DNA of 64,000 nt from Vogesella aquatica (GTDB lineage: Bacteria > Pseudomonadota > Gammaproteobacteria > Burkholderiales > Chromobacteriaceae). Under the pieces are notes generated by a model. The model had not been told where the DNA came from and did not search any database. It saw nothing but the letters and a program-made list of their open reading frames with translations. Positions 59,995 to 64,000 of the stretch are shown here, piece by piece. Positions within the stretch are counted from its first letter, which is position 1; each line of letters opens with the position of its first letter. The position numbers were made by a program, and so were the translations under genes. The stretch spans positions 244,725 through 308,724 of the forward strand of contig NZ_JAQQLF010000001.1 in assembly GCF_028548455.1 (NCBI RefSeq), written 5' to 3'.

Positions 59995-61683
59995 ATGAAC
60001 GACCCGCGTTTTGATGCTTCCCGTGTTATCCGTGCCCCGCACGGCAGCGACCTGCATTGCAAGAACTGGATCGCCGAAGCGGCCTTCCGCATGGTGCAAA
60101 ACAACCTGGACCCGGACGTGGCGGAAAACCCGCAAGGTCTGGTGGTGTACGGCGGTATCGGCCGTGCGGCGCGTAACTGGGAGTGCTTCGACCAGATCCT
60201 GGCCAGCCTCAAAGAGCTGAACGAAGACGAAACCCTGCTGGTGCAATCCGGCAAGCCGGTGGGCGTGTTCAAGACCCACGCCAACGCGCCGCGCGTGCTG
60301 ATTGCCAACAGCAACCTGGTACCGAAATGGGCTAACTGGGACCACTTCAACGAGCTGGACCGCAAAGGCCTGTTCATGTACGGCCAGATGACCGCCGGCA
60401 GCTGGATCTACATCGGTAGCCAGGGCATCGTGCAAGGCACCTTCGAAACCTTCGTCGAAGCCGGCCGCCAGCACTACAACAACGACCTGTCCGGCCGCTG
60501 GATCCTCACCGCCGGCCTGGGTGGCATGGGCGGCGCACAACCGTTGGCCGCCACGCTGGCCGGCGCCTGCTCGCTGAACATCGAATGCCAGCAGAGCAGC
60601 ATCGACTTCCGCCTGCGTACCCGCTACGTAGACAAGCAAGCGCGCGACATCGACCACGCGCTGGAACTGATCAAGGAACACACCGCACGCAAGGAAGCCG
60701 TGTCCATCGCGCTGCTGGGTAATGCCGCCGAGGTACTGCCGGAGCTGGTACGCCGCGCCCAGGCCGGCGGCATCAAGCCCGACCTGGTCACCGACCAGAC
60801 CTCCGCCCACGACCTGATCAACGGCTACCTGCCGCAGGGCTGGACCGTCGAACAATGGAAAGACGCGCAGACCAAGCCGGAACTGCACGCCCGCCTGACC
60901 GCTGAAGCCGCCAAGAGCTGCGCCGTACACGTACAGGCCATGCTGGACTTCCAGGCCATGGGCATCCCTACCGTCGATTACGGCAACAACATCCGCCAGG
61001 TGGCGTTCGACCAGGGCGTGGCCAACGCCTTCGATTTCCCGGGTTTTGTGCCGGCCTACATCCGCCCGCTGTTCTGCGAAGGCAAGGGCCCGTTCCGCTG
61101 GGTAGCGCTGTCCGGCGACCCGGAAGACATTTACAAGACCGACGCCAAGATCAAGGAACTGTTCCCGGACAACAAGCACACCCACCGCTGGCTGGACATG
61201 GCGCGCGAGCGCATTGCCTTCCAGGGCCTGCCGGCACGCATCTGCTGGCTGGGCCTGGGCGAGCGTCACCTCGCCGGCCTGGCATTTAACGAAATGGTGA
61301 AGAACGGCGAGCTGAAAGCGCCGATCGTGATTGGCCGCGACCACCTGGACACCGGCTCGGTCGCCAGCCCGAACCGCGAAACCGAAGCCATGAAGGACGG
61401 CACCGACGCCGTGTCCGACTGGCCGCTGCTGAACGCGCTGCTCAACACCGCCGGCGGCGCCAGCTGGGTATCGCTGCACCACGGTGGCGGCGTGGGCATG
61501 GGCTACTCGCAGCACTCCGGCATGGTGATCGTGGCTGACGGCACCGACGCCGCCGCCGAGCGCCTGGCCCGCGTGCTGGTGAATGACTGCGGCAGCGGCG
61601 TGATGCGCCACGCCGACGCCGGTTACGAACAAGCCGTGGCCGCCGCCAAGCGCTTTGGCCTCAAACTGCCGATGATCAAGTAA
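59995..61683 (+). CDS. hutU: Urocanate hydratase
   Basis: The 562-residue urocanase binds NAD as an electrophile; marks are [60 protein letters not shown], and [31 protein letters not shown] (quoted in parts). GAGGAGAGA precedes ATG 59995, a strong site. It converts urocanate to imidazolonepropionate. The stop is followed by the repeat hairpin and a palindromic element before hutH. Confidence 0.97.
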   Translation: MNDPRFDASRVIRAPHGSDLHCKNWIAEAAFRMVQNNLDPDVAENPQGLVVYGGIGRAARNWECFDQILASLKELNEDETLLVQSGKPVGVFKTHANAPRVLIANSNLVPKWANWDHFNELDRKGLFMYGQMTAGSWIYIGSQGIVQGTFETFVEAGRQHYNNDLSGRWILTAGLGGMGGAQPLAATLAGACSLNIECQQSSIDFRLRTRYVDKQARDIDHALELIKEHTARKEAVSIALLGNAAEVLPELVRRAQAGGIKPDLVTDQTSAHDLINGYLPQGWTVEQWKDAQTKPELHARLTAEAAKSCAVHVQAMLDFQAMGIPTVDYGNNIRQVAFDQGVANAFDFPGFVPAYIRPLFCEGKGPFRWVALSGDPEDIYKTDAKIKELFPDNKHTHRWLDMARERIAFQGLPARICWLGLGERHLAGLAFNEMVKNGELKAPIVIGRDHLDTGSVASPNRETEAMKDGTDAVSDWPLLNALLNTAGGASWVSLHHGGGVGMGYSQHSGMVIVADGTDAAAERLARVLVNDCGSGVMRHADAGYEQAVAAAKRFGLKLPMIK

Positions 61684-61690
61684 ACCCGTA

Positions 61691-61716
61691 CCCTGCGGCC
61701 AACCTTGGCCGCAGGG
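61691..61716. terminator. Hairpin made from an inverted pair of the repeat core after hutU
   Basis: CCCTGCGGCCAA and TTGGCCGCAGGG form a perfect 12-bp stem with a CC loop. The left side is an exact 12-mer copy. A short T-run (TTTTTT at 61723-61728) starts about 6 bases after. It stands within the hut operon, between hutU and hutH. Confidence 0.75.
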
Positions 61717-61729
61717 GCCAGATTTTTTG

Positions 61730-61934
61730 CCACGAAAACCACGAAAGGGCACGTACAGGATCTGTTAGCTACAGAGGCACACCAAAAGCACGGAAGAAAA
61801 CCCAGGCCGGCAGCCGGAAACCGATGGGCTGGCTGCATCAAGCCATGGCCGGTTTGGCTGGTGAATTTTCCGTGTGTACCGTGTGTTTGTGTGGCAAATA
61901 ATAGATTTTACGTGCTGTTTCGTGGTTTTCGTGG
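61730..61934. repeat. Palindromic CCACGAAAA repeat element within the hut operon
   Basis: CCACGAAAACCACGAAA (61730-61746) pairs exactly with TTTCGTGGTTTTCGTGG (61918-61934); just inside, CACGTA and TACGTG also pair. A second, imperfect inverted zone (CACGGAAGAAAA and TTTTCCGTG) lies further in. The 205-base element has no gene and may be a non-autonomous mobile repeat or a structured RNA region. Confidence 0.7.
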
Positions 61935-61954
61935 CCGACAGAAAAGGTACCACC

Positions 61955-63490
61955 ATGACCACCATCACCATTACCCCGGGCAAGCTCACCCTGGCCCAGC
62001 TGCGCCAGATCGCCCGCAACCCGGCCACCCAGCTGACGCTGGACCCGGCCGCCCACGCCGCCATCGACGCCTCTGCCGCCACCGTGGCGCGCGTGCTGGC
62101 CGAAAACCGCACCGTATACGGCATCAACACCGGCTTTGGCCTGCTGGCCAATACCAAGATCGCCGCTGACGAACTGGAGCTGCTGCAGCGCTCCATCGTA
62201 CTGTCGCACGCCGCCGGTATCGGCGAGCCGATGAAGGACAGCACCGTGCGCCTGGTGATGGCACTGAAGATCAACTCGCTGTCGCGCGGCTTCTCCGGCA
62301 TCCGCCGCGTGGTGCTGGACGCCATGATCACCCTGTTCAACAAGGGCATCTACCCGGTGATTCCGCAGAAGGGCTCCGTCGGCGCCTCCGGCGACCTGGC
62401 CCCGCTGTCGCACATGAGCGCGGTGCTGATCGGCGAAGGCGAAGCCTTTGTGGACGGCGTGCGCGTACCGGGCGATGTCGCCATGCGCAGCGCCGGCCTG
62501 GCCCCCATTACCCTGGCCCCGAAAGAAGGCCTGGCCCTGCTGAACGGCACCCAGGCGTCCACCGCCTTCGCGCTGGAAGGCCTGTTTGCTGCCGAAGACC
62601 TGTACGTGGCCGCCTCGGTAGCCGGTGCCATGTCGGTAGAAGCCGCCCAGGGCAGCCGCACCCCGTTCGACGACCGCATCCACCAGGTACGCGGCCATAA
62701 AGGCCAGATCGACGCCGCCGCACAATACCGCGCGCTGCTGGGCGCCGGCTCGCAAATTGCCGACAGCCACGCCAACTGCGGCAAGGTGCAAGACCCGTAC
62801 AGCCTGCGCTGCCAGCCGCAAGTGATGGGCGCCTGCCTCACGCAAATCCGCCAGTCGTCCGAAGTGCTGCTGGTGGAAGCCAACTCGGTATCCGACAACC
62901 CGCTGGTGTTTGCCGACGATAACGACATCCTGTCCGGCGGCAACTTCCACGCCGAGCCGGTAGCGTTTGCCGCCGATAACCTGGCGCTGGCCATTGCCGA
63001 AATCGGCTCGCTGTCCGAACGCCGCATGGCGCTGCTGATCGACAGCAACCTGTCCAAGCTGCCCCCGTTCCTGGTGAACAACGGCGGCGTGAACTCCGGC
63101 TTCATGATCGCCCAGGTCACCGGCGCCGCACTGGCATCCGAGAACAAATCGCTGGCCCACCCGGCCTCGGTAGACAGCCTGCCCACCAGCGCCAACCAGG
63201 AAGACCACGTGTCGATGGCCACCTTCGCCGGCCGCCGCCTGCGCGACATGGCCGACAACACCGCCGGCATCCTGGCGGTAGAGCTGCTGGCCGCCTGCCA
63301 GGGCGTGGACTTCCGCGCCCCGAACAAGGCCGCCGACGCGCTGGAAGATGCCAAGGCCGTGCTGCGTGAACAGGTAAGCTTCTACGACAAGGACCGCTAC
63401 TTCGCGCCCGACATCGAAAAAGCCTGCGCCCTGATCCAGCGCGCCGAGTACAACCGCTTCGCCATCGCCGGCCTGCTGCCGTCGCTGTAA
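61955..63490 (+). CDS. hutH: Histidine ammonia-lyase
   Basis: A 511-residue enzyme that removes ammonia from histidine to give urocanate. The MIO prosthetic group forms from A144-S145-G146 in [14 protein letters not shown]. Other marks: [29 protein letters not shown], and [18 protein letters not shown] 61955 follows AAAAGGTACCACC; longer reading to 61874 is inside the palindromic repeat. It ends the hut cluster. Confidence 0.97.
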   Translation: MTTITITPGKLTLAQLRQIARNPATQLTLDPAAHAAIDASAATVARVLAENRTVYGINTGFGLLANTKIAADELELLQRSIVLSHAAGIGEPMKDSTVRLVMALKINSLSRGFSGIRRVVLDAMITLFNKGIYPVIPQKGSVGASGDLAPLSHMSAVLIGEGEAFVDGVRVPGDVAMRSAGLAPITLAPKEGLALLNGTQASTAFALEGLFAAEDLYVAASVAGAMSVEAAQGSRTPFDDRIHQVRGHKGQIDAAAQYRALLGAGSQIADSHANCGKVQDPYSLRCQPQVMGACLTQIRQSSEVLLVEANSVSDNPLVFADDNDILSGGNFHAEPVAFAADNLALAIAEIGSLSERRMALLIDSNLSKLPPFLVNNGGVNSGFMIAQVTGAALASENKSLAHPASVDSLPTSANQEDHVSMATFAGRRLRDMADNTAGILAVELLAACQGVDFRAPNKAADALEDAKAVLREQVSFYDKDRYFAPDIEKACALIQRAEYNRFAIAGLLPSL

Positions 63491-63503
63491 GCAGAGAGCG
63501 GAA

Positions 63504-63523
63504 TGCGGCCAAGGTTGGCCGCA
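63504..63523. repeat. Overlapping inverted pair of the AGGTTGGCCGCA repeat after hutH
   Basis: TGCGGCCAA (63504-63512) and TTGGCCGCA (63515-63523) face each other around GG; the right half is an exact copy. It lies between the hutH stop and the terminator. Confidence 0.75.
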
Positions 63524-63536
63524 GCCAGACGTAAAC

Positions 63537-63567
63537 AAGGGCAAGCCTGATGAGGGCTTGCCCTTTT
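63537..63567 (+). terminator. Intrinsic terminator after hutH
   Basis: AAGGGCAAGCC pairs with GGCTTGCCCTT around a 7-base loop, followed by TT and a short T-run. Confidence 0.85.
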
Positions 63568-63882
63568 GTCATGGGCGGTGTGTATGATGCTGGCTTGAGG
63601 CTTGTAGGTTGGCGCTGCGCTCAACCCAACCTGCCGGCCTGATTTGTGCAACAAAGCTCCAAGAAATCCATCAGGTATTTCGCCTAAGCAATTCTCGGGT
63701 GATGCGAAAGTTTCTAGTGGCGGTAAAAAGAGAGGGCTTGATGAATAGGAGAAAAGCTTTATGGATAAAGTAAAGGGGTTTGTAGGATTATGAAGCATTT
63801 GTTTAGGGAAGGTCTGAACAAGCCTGCATTTTGCTGAGTAATGCATATCCAAGCGATGCGCCGACCCTGCAGCAAATCAGTC
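63568..63882. other. Non-coding region between hutH terminator and the IS256-type end
   Basis: This stretch has lower GC content than the rest and no convincing gene. It contains a small inverted repeat, AGGTTGG...CCAACCT (63606-63632), and GGAAGGTCTGAACAAG near 63809, which resembles an insertion-sequence end. It may be degraded mobile DNA. Confidence 0.5.
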
Positions 63883-64000
63883 GGGCGTGTACTGAATTTT
63901 GTGTAAACGGACATTTGGCAGGAAACTGCTACCTAGTCTGGAGGCACAATGAGCTCGAAAAATCACAACGTACCTGACGCACTACTGGACAGCTTGCTGG
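63883..64000 (+). mobile_element. Left end of an IS256-type insertion sequence (truncated by window)
   Basis: GGGCGTGTACTGAATTTTGT at 63883-63902 resembles left inverted repeats of IS256-family elements as I remember them. A transposase-like gene begins 66 bases in. The right end lies outside the window, so the length and target duplication cannot be seen. Confidence 0.55.
63949..64000 (+). CDS. Start of a probable IS256-family transposase (3' truncated by window)
   Basis: Seventeen codons are visible from ATG 63949, after TGGAGGCACA with a GGAGG ribosome site. The start MSSKNHNVPDALLDSLL is like the N-termini of many IS256 transposases, which continue with a region leading into LxGxxGLLKQLTK. 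Only this short piece supports the call. Confidence 0.55.
   Translation, partial: MSSKNHNVPDALLDSLL

Noticed and set aside
59944..63544. Long minus-strand ORFs (602 and 568 codons) opposite hutU and hutH
   Set aside because: They are antisense shadows of two clearly identified hut enzymes, one even crossing the intergenic repeat.
63397..63852. Minus-strand ORF (151 codons) covering the end of hutH and the following gap
   Set aside because: It overlaps hutH antisense, spans a terminator and gives a low-complexity product without a ribosome site.
1..64000. CRISPR array, prophage, tRNA or rRNA genes
   Set aside because: No regularly spaced repeats, phage structural genes or recognisable RNA gene sequences were seen on reading the window. 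Short tRNA genes would need a dedicated scan to exclude fully.

Overview
The window is GC-rich, densely coded chromosomal DNA from a Gram-negative betaproteobacterium. Gene content (pyrBI with an attenuator leader, WaaA/WaaC lipopolysaccharide enzymes, a TctABC/TctDE tricarboxylate system, fused indolepyruvate ferredoxin oxidoreductase, a hut operon, many c-di-GMP and chemotaxis genes) and protein style point to the Neisseriales, most likely the Chromobacteriaceae (Vogesella/Aquitalea/Chromobacterium group). That placement is inferred from recognised families, not from a search. I see no rRNA, tRNA, CRISPR array or prophage. Mobile DNA is limited to a short TA-flanked MITE-like element, a half copy of it, and the left end of an IS256-type element at the right edge.

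Layout. 1-2.4 kb: end of a membrane protein, then a small-molecule-binding cluster (VOC, two cupins, an NTF2-like protein). 2.5-4.2 kb: di-haem cytochrome c peroxidase plus a Fur/PerR-like regulator, behind an FNR-type box and a TTTAGAC palindrome. 4.2-8.7 kb: single genes (FKBP, YpeA, chemoreceptor, YkgJ/VF530 pair). 8.8-12.6 kb: siderophore-type iron ABC uptake operon with a ferric-siderophore reductase. 12.6-15.9 kb: MITE, GST, MazG-like hydrolase, CpdB. 16-26 kb: signalling block (diguanylate cyclase, HD-GYP, Cache chemoreceptor, 1051-residue PAS/GAF/GGDEF/EAL protein) interrupted by pyrBI. 25.9-33.4 kb: TctDE two-component system, divergent from a periplasmic binding protein, TctCBA and an AbrB-type membrane protein. 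34.8-38.3 kb: the large indolepyruvate oxidoreductase. 38.7-46.9 kb: RarD, a tightly overlapping operon with two double-GNAT fusions, an AlaX-like editing protein and a GFA protein, then a MarR regulator between two EamA exporters, and an esterase. 47-50.6 kb: IMPase, RsmE and an LD-carboxypeptidase/YiaA/GNAT operon. 50.9-54.5 kb: lipopolysaccharide core genes on both sides of an AT-rich gap full of DnaA boxes. 54.6-63.5 kb: GNAT, zinc-ribbon protein, aldose epimerase, then hutC-hutI-hutG-hutU-hutH. 63.5-64 kb: non-coding DNA and the IS256-type end.

Three signals go beyond gene content. (1) A 12-mer, AGGTTGGCCGCA, occurs 14 times exactly and about 17 more times with one mismatch, on both strands, inside and between genes. 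Four times it forms inverted pairs at gene ends. This is how DNA uptake sequences are laid out in Neisseriaceae, but the word is different, so it is a candidate undescribed uptake-sequence-like repeat. (2) Seven perfect TTATCCACA boxes lie in 0.6 kb (51.75-52.33 kb) next to waaC, with two more within 1 kb upstream, away from any dnaA gene. (3) Several promoter regions carry readable regulatory logic: the pyrB attenuator with a leader peptide, paired HutC operators, twin MarR boxes, and a terminator buried in the start of abrB.
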